A stretch of DNA of 64,000 bases from Gari tellinella (lineage: Eukaryota; Mollusca; Bivalvia; Cardiida; Psammobiidae): positions 50,033,550-50,097,549 of the forward strand of contig OV277864.1 in NCBI GenBank assembly GCA_922989275.2, in the 5' to 3' direction. The position numbers and the translations under genes were made by a program. The notes beneath the pieces were generated by a model. The model was given only the letters and a program-made list of their open reading frames with translations. It was not told the DNA's origin and searched no databases. Below are positions 44,927 through 55,372 of this stretch, piece after piece; position 1 is the first letter of the stretch, and each line of letters starts with the position of its first letter.

Positions 44927-44992
44927 AAGACACTTCTAGAAGCAGGCGGTTTGACGAAAGAAGAAATATTAAGATCGGTTAACAATCGTTGA
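44927..44992 (+). CDS. STAP1-like: STAP-like adaptor, alternative exon: cassette or PH-only terminal exon
   Basis: A good acceptor (gcaatttttgcag) opens a frame that fits the previous exon's phase 0: KTLLEAGGLTKEEILRS then VNNR and TGA at 44990. Two readings are possible. Spliced at the only phase-compatible GT (44978, gttaac, a weak donor), it is a 51-base cassette that keeps frame into the exon at 50340. If not spliced there, the frame ends at the TGA and the product is a PH-only protein lacking SH2. No AATAAA follows closely. The peptide is helix-like and not low-complexity, so it looks like real coding sequence. Inverted-repeat hairpins flank it at 44776-44846 and 45228-45298. Confidence 0.5.
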   Translation, partial: KTLLEAGGLTKEEILRSVNNR

Positions 44993-45139
44993 CAAATCGA
45001 GATAGGGTTGTCCGTGTAGCAGCTTTGTGTGGATACGTCATCCCGCTGGGTGTCCATTCAGAAATCGGATTTGTTCTGGGGCACTTTTCAATACAAATTG
45101 GGCCAAGCCCCAACATATGCTAGCATTTTATCCGGTGTT

Positions 45140-45340
45140 TTACCCCTTTGGCGCAGAAAATGTATTGCCCTCTTTAAATATGAAAGTTTAATATTCATTT
45201 GCTAATTTTGCGGATGTACGACGCGTGTGACAAACATTTTGGATCCTGATCAGACGCCGAGTAACTCGGCGTCTGATCAGGATCAAAACTGTTTGTAAAT
45301 ATCGAGCAAACCTTGTTATTGCATACAAAGGGCTAACAGT
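45140..45340. mobile_element. MITE-B downstream of the alternative exon
   Basis: tttacccctttggcgcagaa start; hairpin at 45228-45298 with the same CGAGTAACTCG tip as the one at 44776, so the two could pair with each other across the exon. Confidence 0.75.
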
Positions 45341-45639
45341 CTCTTTTTGCTGAATGGCTATGTATAGGTCTAATGATAGAAATAACATCTGCTATATGTT
45401 TTGTTCTGATTCCTGTATTTGGACGTCGTAAGCAAGTTTTAATTACGTCCGTTTGCTTAAAAAAGAGTCAAACGGCAATAATTATAGATATACAGGGACA
45501 GATCCACTATTTAGGCTTAATAAGGGGACGTGTTTAAGGGTGCAACACTGTTTGATCATTTATAGTTTTAAGAAGCGCTAAGTATATGCCAATGCTTTAT
45601 GCCACGATATGACATAAACTTTTGGACACTACGCATAGA

Positions 45640-46108
45640 AAATAGTGTAGATTCTGATCAGACAAGTTACCTTTCCTAACGCAGTGTCTGGCAAGAGTTT
45701 ACACTGTCTTAAATGTTCAAAACGTTTTTGTTCACACATCATTAGTTGATTTTTGTACAACATCGGATTATAGAAAGAGGAATGCAAACTGGGTTTTATA
45801 TATATATAAGATCCGCCCTTGAATTAAGCTGTTTGCAGTTCAGTTCAGTATAACCCGTATTTTGAAAGTGTTATGCTAAGGGTGTGTCACGGCTAAGTTT
45901 ACGCTATATAGAGACTGAGCACTACGCTACTACCGGTTGCACCTGTATTTACATCCCTTTTGGATTGATGAAGTTCAGTCGTTTTTGTGATCGGACAAAA
46001 ATGTGAGGTTTCATAAAAAGTGAAAATTTAACAGTGACATCGTGTAGAGGGGGGTTTATGGTGTTGTGTCAGTTATATTCTGTATAAAGCCGTCCTTGGA
46101 TTTATATT
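45640..46108. other. Intron with one damaged hairpin
   Basis: gtgtagattctgatcagac and gtgtctggcaagagtttaca at 45645-45712 are worn arms. Nothing else seen. Confidence 0.5.
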
Positions 46109-46323
46109 TACAGTAGAGTCCCGCTCTTACAAACCATTCGAATAAATTTTAACCATTTACGTGTTAAAGATAGGGCGTAGCTTAAAGCAGGTTGAAAGTA
46201 AAAGCAGAAAGCTCCTATCGGAGCTTTCTGCTTTTACTTTCAACCTGCTTTAAGCAGGTACCTGTTTTAAAACTTCAAACCTGTTTTCGTTTAAGTGGTT
46301 TTAATAGCCGGGCGTTAGCGTAC
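46109..46323. mobile_element. MITE-I copy 4
   Basis: TACAGTAGAGTCCCGCTCTT start; perfect hairpin aagcaggttgaaagtaaaag, cagaaagctcc with complement at 46173-46254; right end taatagccgggcgttagcgta. Confidence 0.65.
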
Positions 46324-46531
46324 ATTTTGTTATAATTATAGAGGGTGATAGTGAGAAAAATTAGCATATGAATTAGTAGACCGAGTGTATGAATCACTCG
46401 TCACTGACAAAATTGTATGTAGAAAACCAAGATATTGGATAATGAAATCACAAGTTATAAGGAATATAAGTGTGTTGATAACGTGTTATATAGAAAGTGA
46501 AGCATTCACGGATCTTTAAGTAGTTTAAGTT

Positions 46532-46775
46532 TTAACCCATTACCCCATAGCCTGGTTCTATCCTTGAAGACAGGTGATTACATAAAGCAGGTTGGAAGTA
46601 AAGCAGAATCCGCCTTGCGGCGCATTCTACTCTACTTTCTGCCTGCTTTAAGCTATCATCTGCAAAGGCATAGTACATAGTTCTCATGATACATATTCAT
46701 GACTGTATAAAGTGGGATTGTTTTCTTTAGCTTAGGAAACTGCGTAAAGGCAGTGTTTATGGAGTAATGGGTTAA
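46532..46775. mobile_element. MITE-C
   Basis: TTAACCCATTACCCCATAGC and TATGGAGTAATGGGTTAA. Hairpin slightly diverged. Confidence 0.82.
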
Positions 46776-47150
46776 TACAAAGCCAGTTATATTGGGGTTC
46801 GAACACTTGGATTACCCTTAGGCAGACTTGTAAAGGATAGAACATACAATGGAACTTATGGAGACTTGAAGACGGTATAAGGTTACGAATAAGGCTGAGT
46901 AAAATGCATAATATACGTATGGTATTTTAACGAGGCATATATATATTTGCCATAAGGAGGACATTTGTTTATATAACAAGATTACCCGGCCATTATGTCC
47001 AGTAGATATGGGTCAACAAGGAAAGTGCCCAAAGAGGTTCGTTTCTGGACGGTCAGGTTGCCCAGATACTCGGTCCATCGTGAGCCATTAGACACGGTAT
47101 ATCAGCGACCACGATGGGTAGGTGATGGATGGTTTAGATGGGCTCTATTT
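46776..47150. other. No repeat recognised; unassigned open frame
   Basis: 46995-47207 encodes a 70-residue frame (MSSRYGSTRKVPKEVRFW...). It resembles no family known to me and no splice sites frame it. Its end runs into MITE-C sequence. Confidence 0.4.
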
Positions 47151-47560
47151 GTTAACCCTTTACCCTATAGTTTGTATCTAGTTTTGAAGGCAGATTCACT
47201 TAGTTAACCCATTTGTGCCCAGTGGATTCTTCCATGCTTATATATTGGATTAGTCCATTTTTTTTACCGTAGGGGTGCCTGGTCTAAATTTTCATTTTCT
47301 TTTAGTTTTATATTGAACTTCCTATCAGCAAACAGTGTAGACTCTGATCAGATGCCGCATAATGCGGCGTCTGATCAGAGTCTACACTGTTTGCCTATGT
47401 CACATATATTGGATCGTGGGCACAAATGGGCTAAGCAGAATGTGCCAATGCGCTTTAAGAAGCTGCCATCTGCCAGGAAATTAACGTATTTTTTATGGTG
47501 TGGTGAACATTCATGGCTCTATGAATTGGAACTATTCTCGTCATTGGAGGAAAAAGGGTG
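47151..47560. mobile_element. MITE-C with a MITE-F inserted
   Basis: Left piece TTAACCCTTTACCCTATAGT; the MITE-F (47204-47434: TTAACCCATTTGTGCCCAGT, CACAAATGGGCTAA, perfect hairpin) follows a TTAA; the MITE-C then resumes gcagaatgtgcc. Confidence 0.78.
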
Positions 47561-47564
47561 ACCC

Positions 47565-47880
47565 TAATGACGACAGAGAGACAAACAAACAGACATACAG
47601 ACACATATAGAAATAGAGAGAGGGGTAAAACAAGACAGGCTAAGCTTTTAACAGACACATATCAGACAGACAGACAGACTGACAGGCCGGGAGGAAGATA
47701 TACAGTGAAAACGAGAGACAGATAGACAAATATACATAATGATCAGAGAGATAGAGACGTGAGGAGAGAACGAGACAACAAATGACGGAAAAAGAAGGGA
47801 GACGGATGGAAATTGAGCGGCAGAGAAAACAGACATACATACAGACAGTCGGACAGAGACAGAGAGATTCGCCATAATAG
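47565..47880. repeat. GACA/GATA-rich microsatellite
   Basis: Degenerate runs such as cagacagacagactgacagg and gacagagacagagag. Long minus-strand frames here are by-products. Confidence 0.85.
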
Positions 47881-48249
47881 GATAGGTTATAAGAATAAAG
47901 AAACATGCAGGAAATACTTAGTTCGAAAAGTGAGCGAGGAAAGTAGGGAAACTTAAGTAGAATGTTAAATGTTTGAGAAGAGAGCTGTTTATTTGAAATA
48001 TTTGGTTTCAAAGATGGGACAGTTTGCCTCTCATTCTCGCCCTTTCAGGAAGTCTTACTTAAAAATCCGACAGACGTTAAACATATTATGTAAATACAAA
48101 TGAAAAGGTAGGCCCAGACAGTTTATACAAATATTGAATTTTTTATTGATCATATTCGTATATATTGGACATGGCGCTTTATTTATTCACAGTATGGTCC
48201 CAGTATTACACCATCGCAAACGACGGTTTGTCGACGGTGTTATAGACAG

Positions 48250-48477
48250 CTGGGGCCCGTTTCATAAAACTTCGTACGACAAAAACGATCGTAAGTCATA
48301 ATAAATTTAATTTCTGATTTCTCTTTCTAATCCTGTCTTGTGACATCTTTTCAAGACGATTCCAAAGAGATGTCACAAGACAGAATTAGATGGAGAAATA
48401 AAGAATAATTGAGACTTTAATAATCTGACTTACGACAACATTTGTCGTACGAATCTTTATGAAACAGAGGCCTCTGG
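48250..48477. mobile_element. MITE-D copy 4
   Basis: ctggggcccgtttcataaaa and tatgaaacagaggcctctgg, with stem atcctgtcttgtgacatctt. The central loop is shortened. Confidence 0.8.
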
Positions 48478-48529
48478 TCCCAAAGGTAGCAGAAACTCAA
48501 AGTGTACTAGCAAAGAATGCATCTCTCCT

Positions 48530-48942
48530 ATGGAAACAGTGTAGAACCAGATCAAAGGACTCTTAAAATGAACACTCTGACCATGCTATACATGTACTTA
48601 TATTGTTAAAATGTAAAAATGAACCAGACTTAATTTGAACTGGAATTCCCCATTTGAAGTCCCAGGGATAAATGAATTAAGGAGATTTCTTTCTTAACTC
48701 ATTCACCCCTGAAACTTTTAATGGACAGTTCCACTATATAAATAAGTCAAGTTCATTTTTGCCTATTTAGCGTTGATTTTAAAAAATTATTTCAAAATTA
48801 CAAAAAGTTTAGACCCTGCTCAGAGGGCACCTTAAGGGGCCCTCTGATCAGAGTCTACATTGTTTGCATGGGACAATTGTTATCCTCACAGGTACAGTTT
48901 GTAAATGACGAGTATACACATCGCTAGGGTTGAATGCGTTAA
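48530..48942. mobile_element. MITE-G half and a complete MITE-G
   Basis: 48530-48680 is a right half ending agggataaatgaattaa. 48694-48942 is complete: TTAACTCATTCACCCCTGAA and GGTTGAATGCGTTAA, with hairpin gctcagagggcaccttaagg. Confidence 0.8.
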
Positions 48943-49726
48943 GCACAAAACAAGCCCTCTTTTGAAAGGCCATAACAGCGATATTTTACTGTGCCTTAGA
49001 TGTTTCGTTATTTACATTAGAGTTTGTTTCAACACCCACTGTGTTACTTGCTGTTAGACTACGTCTTTGCTACCATATAAATCTCATGCATGGCTAGAGC
49101 TGCTGAATAACCATCGTGAAATTCGACACATAATACGTGTATATTTAAATGTTTTTCAAGGCTCAGATGTATGCCTTAAGTTCGAGATGATGGTCCCATT
49201 TCGCTCAGAGCGCATAGAGAATATGTAATAAAAGATACACATTTAAACTTGGGTTAAGCTATGTCTAGAACTTAAATGAATAAGCTTAACTCATCCTCTG
49301 AAACTTCATATGTACCACTCACATTTCTAAGTAAGGTATGATCTATTGTTCCATACATTGTATTTATGGTTTTTTCACAATATATATCAAACAAAATGAC
49401 GAACAGTGAACATCCTGATCAGATTTGTCAATGTCTGCTTAGGACTACATGTAGTATACTTTTCACACTTCGCTGGTACATGTACACTGTTTGTAAATGA
49501 CGCGTATACTCGTCGCTAGGGTGGAATGCGTAGGCCTAAATACATTTAACCCATTCCCCCACCCACTAAAGAAAATAGTTCCTTTTTATAAATTTATACT
49601 TTTTTATAGATGTGTACAATAAAAAAATACTTTCTATAGCCTATCCTGTCAGATAGTAGCTTAAAGCAGGCTGAAAGTGAAGAAGAATGTCTCAATACTA
49701 GAAACATACTAGGGTAATGGGGTAGA
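48943..49726. other. Worn MITE-G and MITE-C half
   Basis: 49285-49533 keeps ttaactcatcctctgaaact and tactcgtcgctagggtggaa; 49547-49726 keeps TTAACCCATTCCCCCACCCA and the MITE-C arm taaagcaggctgaaagtgaa. Confidence 0.55.
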
Positions 49727-50086
49727 TGGAATCTTTATGTAGTACAAGCGTTTACTGGTTTACTTTTGATATATATTATGAAATCGCATGTCTTGATGCA
49801 CGTAGCTCATCATGTTTTATCACCATTTTTTTTTACAACTATTGCTGTAGTTATTCGCGATTTACTTTTTACATGATTTTTAATCGCGAGTCTAGGGCCA
49901 CTTTAGGTCTGAAATCTGATCATGCACTGAGATCGCATACTTACACTATATGAATCAGATATATTACACTCAATTCATCAACCATGTTAACTGAAATATG
50001 TGAAATGCTGAAAGGCTATTTCAATATACTATCCGTTTATACGTATATAATACTAACGTAAGCAAAGAAAAATACCTGTATTGATG

Positions 50087-50260
50087 CGAGAGTGAGAGAG
50101 AGAGAAAAACACACCCACCCCACACTAACAGACACAGAGCGACACATAGAGACACAGAGAGACAGACAGACAGAGAAAAAGAGAGAGACATACAGAGACA
50201 CACACAGAGACACACGCAGAGAGGGGGAGAGAGCAAGAGAGAGAGAAAGAGAGCAAGAGG
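50087..50260. repeat. GA/GACA-rich microsatellite
   Basis: gagagagagagaaaaacaca through gagagaaagagagcaagagg, 80 bases before the acceptor of the exon at 50340. Frames on both strands are artefacts. Confidence 0.9.
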
Positions 50261-50339
50261 TCATTTACTTTCTGTTTTCTGTGCAACTTGTTCCATAGTC
50301 TTACTTAATACAATGTTCTATTATTTTGTATCATTTTAG

Positions 50340-50383
50340 ACTCACAGATTCTACCCGGACAGATATGACGACCGAGTGCCAAG
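50340..50383 (+). CDS. STAP1-like: STAP-like adaptor, pre-SH2 exon
   Basis: Acceptor gtatcattttag, donor GTAAAA, 44 bases, ending with two bases of a codon. In the phase demanded by the SH2 exon that follows it reads THRFYPDRYDDRVP and then S across the junction. The tyrosines in FYP and RYDD lie in acidic contexts. This short basic-aromatic segment leads straight into the SH2 tryptophan. Another frame is open through the exon, but it cannot continue into the SH2 frame. Confidence 0.78.
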
Positions 50384-50430
50384 GTAAAACTATTAACTTA
50401 TTACTTTATTTCCTACTGAATAACTCGATT

Positions 50431-50634
50431 TTAACCGGTTCGTGCCCAGCGCCCCGTAAAAGTGAAATAGGCAAGCAGCGTAGAATGATCAGATGTTATG
50501 TTTGCTGTTTCTTGATAGCAATTTCAATATAAAACAAAGCGAAAACGAAATTTTAGACCAGGCACCCGTTAGATCGATTATGGGCTAATCCAATATGTAA
50601 AAATTTAATAATCCATTGGGCGCAAATAGGTAAA
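50431..50634. mobile_element. MITE-F, hairpin lost
   Basis: TTAACCGGTTCGTGCCCAGC and attgggcgcaaataggtaaa; only cagcgtagaatgatcagatg of the hairpin remains. Confidence 0.65.
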
Positions 50635-50815
50635 TTATGCGAGGGGATTGATTTAAATACAGCCAGGACAGGTTGGTGAATGTCTTAAAAATACTTAGAT
50701 ATATGACTATCCTAAACATAAATACATGCATATCTACATGTATATATAATTATATATACAAAACCTTGTCTTCATGGCAAAAACAGTTTGGCGCCAGTTC
50801 ATACGCATGCCGGTG

Positions 50816-51044
50816 TACCACAGTAGAATGACCCATCCGTCCAAATGGACCTGGGTCTTTATACTACGTAGAGAAATGACACAGACCGTGAGAGAGTCAT
50901 TCTACTACGAGTCGATGGGTCCTTTTTCTGCAGTCTGTGATCATTTTTCTACGTAGTTAAATGACCAATGACCCGGGTCCCTTTTCTACGTAGTGACATG
51001 ACCCATGTGTCCTTTTAGAAGGGTAGGGCCATTCTACTGCGTTA
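50816..51044. mobile_element. TA element (cagtagaatgaccc type) inside a MITE-A hairpin
   Basis: cacagtagaatgaccc and gggccattctactgcg are inverted, with TA outside. The interior repeats ctacgtag. The flanks gcatgccggtg and acaccggctaacccggc are the two sides of a worn MITE-A hairpin apex. Confidence 0.7.
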
Positions 51045-51220
51045 CACCGGCTAACCCGGCTTCTGATCAGATTACAAACTGCTCGCAATTCAAAACAATA
51101 CTAATCGTTAACATTTTTAAAGTATTGCTATCTTGCACTTTTCTGGCATTTCGTTTCGTTGTGTTTAAACGGAAAGAATAACCTATTATCCACGGTATTA
51201 TCATTGCTACATTGTAACAG

Positions 51221-51326
51221 CCGGATCCATGGTTATAAGAGTTTCAGTTCAGTCCGAAATCTGACCAATCAAATGCTTGAGAACGATCTCAGACTCAACT
51301 CTAACTCTTTATAGTCCTTTGGGCAA
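51221..51326. mobile_element. MITE-K, one arm
   Basis: ccgaaatctgaccaatcaaa, tgcttgagaacgatctcaga and ctcaactctaactctttata are one arm of the fold-back; the other is missing. It ends 40 bases before the SH2 exon. Confidence 0.7.
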
Positions 51327-51366
51327 AATATTGTAAATGACATAGTGCTCTTGATCTATTTTACAG

Positions 51367-51510
51367 CTGGTTCTTCACCAAGTGTCCCCGGCACACCGCT
51401 GAGACGATCCTGAAAAACATTCATGATTACGGCAACACGCTTCTCCGTGAGAGCTCAACGCATAAAGATAACGGAAGTTACGTCATATCCAAGAGTTTCT
51501 TTGATAGAAG
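51367..51510 (+). CDS. STAP1-like: STAP-like adaptor, exon encoding the N-terminal half of the SH2 domain
   Basis: Acceptor ctattttacag, donor GTAACG, 144 bases, phase 2 at both borders. It reads (S)WFFTKCPRHTAETILKN, IHDYGNTLLRESSTHKDN, GSYVISKSFFDR. W-F-F at the start, the A-E-x-x-L helix and, above all, the L-L-R-E-S core (FLVRES family motif) identify an SH2 domain; its arginine is the residue that clamps the phosphate of phosphotyrosine. The serine after R-E and the G-S-Y-V-I strand are also typical. SH2 domains bind phosphotyrosine peptides, so the protein should dock on activated receptors or kinases. The spacing and the GNTLLR form resemble STAP (GNMILR) more than Src-type SH2 domains. 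Confidence 0.93.
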
Positions 51511-52151
51511 GTAACGTCAAATTCCAGGATTCTTTAACAATTTCACTGGTCTGAATCCCAAACTGTTTACCAATGGCATATTAGACATGGTTGACGCGCC
51601 AATAACCAATACCCCTACTGACATGCCAATGTCCCCAAAAGACTTTACATTTATAATTTGCCCCGAGAGAGATATGTGTTGAGGATAGACCGAAGTTGCA
51701 CAGTGGTAAGACTCCACCAAAAAGTGACACTCACACATTCACAAACATGCATTTAAATTGGCGCTATATAATCATAGTTGTGTTGCAGTGCCGTTAAAGA
51801 CATCTCCTGACGACCTTTTGGTCATAACGCCTTGCCAGATTATTTACTGTCAATTTCCTTGCAAAAAGCATGGGTCTTGTGCATATTGAACCATTGAATC
51901 GTCTTATGTGAGACCGGACCTTTATATTTGATAGTTTGGTTAGAAATAACCATTGAAAATCACTAGAGCATGAGTATAATTTGGACCTCACCAGGTAAAC
52001 TGAGATTTATTGCACGTGCTTTACAGTTACATTGACACCTCCAGAACAATATGCTGGTGGTCCCTCAATGGACTGAGGAAAAGTCTTTAAACAAAACCAA
52101 AAAGATTACAACGCATGTGTCTCAGCAAAAGACACCAGTCCTGTATCATAA

Positions 52152-52358
52152 TACAGTTAAACCTCTCTATTACGACCACTTAATGAAGGCTAATTGATTG
52201 TATAAAAGACTGGTAACAGCTTTACGCAAGGTGACAGTAAAACAGAAAGCTCCTAAAAGAGATTTCCTTTAACTGTCATCTTGCTTCAGGCAGTCACCTG
52301 TCGTAAAGACTTAATAATAAACACAAATGTGTGGTCGTAATAGAGATGTTTTACTGTA
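52152..52358. mobile_element. MITE-I copy 5
   Basis: TACAGTTAAACCTCTCTATT and AATAGAGATGTTTTACTGTA; hairpin worn. Confidence 0.8.
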
Positions 52359-52437
52359 TTCAAACCGATGTCGACACTACTGATTTACTGCAAGAGCGCA
52401 AGGAAATAATGTCCTACTGTATTGTGTTGTATTTCAG

Positions 52438-52513
52438 TAAAGGCAATTACGAGGTGGAACACTATGAAGTTATGCGAGTGGCAAAGGGATACAAGATTAA
52501 CGTAGCAAATGAC
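52438..52513 (+). CDS. STAP1-like: STAP-like adaptor, exon encoding central SH2 strands
   Basis: Acceptor tgtatttcag, donor GTAAGT, 76 bases; the first base completes a serine codon and the exon ends in phase 0. It encodes KGNYEVEHYEVMRVAKGY then KINVAND. H-Y-E-V-M-R-V matches vertebrate STAP1 H-Y-K-V-M-S-V at the SH2 strand that reads the peptide, the strongest family-specific clue in the gene. A MITE-I ends 79 bases upstream and a MITE-A starts 36 bases after the donor, leaving the exon tightly flanked by hairpin-forming DNA. Confidence 0.92.
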
Positions 52514-52549
52514 GTAAGTTGTTGGAAAATGATTATTATTTTATACACA

Positions 52550-53040
52550 TACAGTGGAGAATCTGTTATTCTTTCCCAATAAACGCGTTTACGCTAAAAC
52601 TATTATTTGCAGTGCAAACAGTTTGGAGCCAGATCAGACGCCGGGTAACCCGGCGTCTGATCAGGCTCCAAACTGTTTACCACCAAGATAAACATGAAAT
52701 ATCAAAATTGTCCAAAAGTTGTTCTTTTCTACTTTTAGCGCTTTGTGTTTGCGCACGTTTGCGTTTAAACGGGAAAGAATAACAGATTCTCCACTGTAAT
52801 TTATGATACAGTGGAGAAGATGTTATTCTTTACACAGTAAAAGACAACTATCTAGATCTACATGTAATTCAAAGGCAATGAAATGAAAAAACTAGTGTGT
52901 TGGAATTTCTACCTGTTTGTTTAAATCTGAGTGGCAAACAACTTGGTGCCTGGTCAGACATTGAGATTCTGGGAGCCAAAACAGTAATGGTGATGGAATA
53001 AATGCGTTTATACTGTGAAAATAATGTCTTCTCCGATGTA
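52550..53040. mobile_element. Two MITE-A copies in tandem
   Basis: 52550-52798 is complete with a nearly perfect hairpin; 52807-53040 is older, its hairpin reduced to ggtgcctggtcagac and gggagccaaaac. Confidence 0.85.
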
Positions 53041-53408
53041 TACAGTAAATTCAAAACATAAGTTTGATACTGATAATGACGATGTGTTATTATTTTTATC
53101 TTTTCGTTGATATTTGTAAAATGCTATGATGTGCTACATGCATATGTAACAATGATTATTGCCGTGGTGTTAATCGATGCATATGCTGGTACGGATTTTA
53201 ATAGAATTATAATAGCCTATAAGATAAAGCACAGTTCTGCCAAAATCTCCACTGCCTTTACAACAGTAAACACAAATACCAAAACTACAATTTATAATTG
53301 TATTTGAATCGAGTTCTTGGGCAACTAAATTGCAATAATATATGGGTTTAAGTAACTAAATGTCTTCTTAACCATCTAATACAACACACAAATACCTTAA
53401 ATGCCTCT

Positions 53409-53695
53409 AAGCCATACATGCCAATGTCAAAATACCCTTTCCACACAGGATATTATACTCATTAGCCACACAGGCCAATATCAAATACTATTTCCACACA
53501 GGACATTGTACTCTTTTCTTTAGCCACACAGGCACATGTCTTTTCCACACAGGTCCATTAAATAGTATAGCCACACAGGCAAATGTCATTTCCACACAGG
53601 ATATCATACTCTTTAGCCACACAGGTAAATGTAATTTCCACACAAGTCCATTAAATATCATAGCCACACATGTAACTGTATAATCCACACAGGTA
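53409..53695. repeat. Tandem repeat of about 48 bp (ccacacagg)
   Basis: About 5.5 degenerate units, each with two CCACACAGG boxes: tttccacacaggaNatt... then tagccacacaggcaaatgtc. Unit length drifts from 46 to 51. Confidence 0.85.
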
Positions 53696-54074
53696 GAATA
53701 TTATGATGTGATGCATGCATATGTAACAATTGATATTAACTTATAATCGTGATGTTAATCAATGCAAATGATGATAACGATTAACGATACTCATCCGTAT
53801 ACTTCGTATCATGCAAATGTCGATAACACAGGAGGCTCCAAATACAATTGGATCTGGTGTCGATACTTAAAAAGATGTTTAGTGTATGCAATCTTATACA
53901 GATCTAATTAACGTAATTATGTAAAAGTGTTATATCATATGCATGCTTTTTCGCCATATTTGTATACATGTATGATCATTCCTCACGGGTCTATGAAGAA
54001 ATGGAATAAACTTGTCAAACTTGTCATGTTTGTAAACTGTCTTGTTCCTAAAACATGCCATTTATAATCCATAG
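53696..54074. other. Intron, nothing recognised
   Basis: gatgtgatgcatgcatatgtaac repeats in altered form the words at 53128-53160, hinting at a small duplication on both sides of the ccacacagg array. Confidence 0.4.
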
Positions 54075-54213
54075 CAACCGGAAATGACGTGTTTATCGGC
54101 TGTGATGGAATATTTTGTCTCCACAACTAACGAGAGTGCCCATCCTATGACGACCAATGACATGAGGTTGCTGGGCATGCGGGAACCAGACTACGAGACT
54201 GGAAGGATACGAG
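54075..54213 (+). CDS. STAP1-like: STAP-like adaptor, exon encoding SH2 C-terminal end
   Basis: Acceptor aatccatag, donor GTACCA, 139 bases, phase 0 in and phase 1 out. It encodes QPEMTCLSAVMEYFVSTT, NESAHPMTTNDMRLLGMR, EPDYETGRIR. L-S-A-V-M-E-Y-F-V is the last SH2 helix (vertebrate STAP1: L-F-S-V-I-D-Y-F-V). The SH2 domain therefore ends near residue 20 of this exon, about 92 residues from its first tryptophan, a normal length. EPDYE carries a tyrosine in an acidic setting, a possible kinase target. The frame stays open past the donor to 54308, but the phase match with the next exon supports splicing at 54213. Confidence 0.9.
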
Positions 54214-54387
54214 GTACCACTGAATTGCACAGAAGTTTATCCCACACGAGTCAAATCCGCCGTAAGCTCAGACATCAGACTTTCATGTTTTCTAGCATGT
54301 GCTCCTGATGCTGCAAGCTATACACACTAACATGTGCGGATCCAGCATTTTTCAGAGGGATGTGGTTGTAACTAAGACTAGTTAAGA

Positions 54388-54530
54388 TACTGTGGAGAGG
54401 TCGTTATTCTTTCCAAATAAACACGTTTATGGTAAATTATATCAATTGCAAACAGTTTGGAGCCAGATCAGACGCCTGTTAACCCGGCTTCTGATCAGGC
54501 TCAAACTTTTGCCACTCAGGTTGAACATAA
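54388..54530. mobile_element. MITE-A, right part lost
   Basis: atactgtggagaggtcgtta start and hairpin agtttggagccagatcagac ... cttctgatcaggctcaaact. A worn MITE-B follows at 54640-54797. Confidence 0.7.
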
Positions 54531-55149
54531 TATTCTCTTCATTTTCTAAGGTGATCCGGACCACCGTCACCCCATGCCCCTGGATCCGCGAATGCACAAT
54601 AATGCTACTTAATTCTCACCAACTTTTAATATCCTGTTTAGCTCTTTCACCGCCATAATATCTACAATTTCTGAACTGTTATTGCAACTTTAAATTTAAG
54701 ATAATTTGTCTGAAGAAATATCCTGATCAGAATTCAAGCTACTTGACGTCTTATCTGGATCATTACTTAGCAAAAGTCTGTGATGGTGAAAGGGTTCAGC
54801 ACAAGTAACAGAGCTAAATTTTGGAATGGCTTTTCTGTACTTATTATCATAAAATACAAATAAGTGACTAATTTCTAAATGTCCTTTGTGTGGCCGAAAA
54901 ATAATTCATCTGGTCCCTTAAAGTTTTGATTGGTTTGCATTGAATGCAGCTGTATGTGGAGTGGTATTGCTATTCATACTGTACATTTCTAGAGTGAGCT
55001 TCGAAATTAAAACATTAGGTCATTATTCTACTTTGTTCAAAAACATAATTTTTACAGAGCTCCAGATAAATCGAGTTTTCAAACAAATTACTAACCTCTA
55101 TGCTATGACTCAATCATTAGAATTTCATATGCATGTCGAAGATATATTG

Positions 55150-55372
55150 TTAACACATTCAACCCTAGCTATAGTATACTTGTCATTTATAAACAGTGTA
55201 CGTATTATAAGAATCCAGATCAGATTACTCCGAATCTGACCAGGGTCTTCACTGTTTGCCATTTTGCAATGTATTGTTAAATTAACCTTAGATACAAATG
55301 TATGTAAAAAATAGACAGGACTGAACTAGAAAATGGCATTGTGCATTTGAAGTTTTCGAGATGAATGAGCTG
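55150..55372. mobile_element. MITE-G, worn
   Basis: TTAACACATTCAACCCTAGC start; hairpin aatccagatcagattactc ... gaatctgaccagggtcttca. Confidence 0.65.

Noticed and set aside
46995..47207. 70-residue frame as a further exon
   Set aside because: No acceptor or donor fits, and its end is MITE-C sequence.
47565..47880. Regulatory array of GATA sites
   Set aside because: Matches are a by-product of the GACA/GATA repeat.
47640..48011. Serine/cysteine-rich minus-strand frame of 123 residues
   Set aside because: Translation of a GACA microsatellite.
50037..50298. Overlapping frames on both strands near 50.1 kb
   Set aside because: GA-rich microsatellite.
29960..54213. SH3BP2 as the identity of the PH-SH2 gene
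   Set aside because: SH3BP2 has a very long proline-rich linker between PH and SH2 and a different SH2 start; here the linker is about 90 residues and HYEVMRV and the EEWRAYI helix fit STAP better.
54214..54308. Continuation of the SH2 exon to the stop at 54306
   Set aside because: The frame stays open, but the GT at 54214 leaves phase 1, matching the next exon exactly. Intron retention remains possible.
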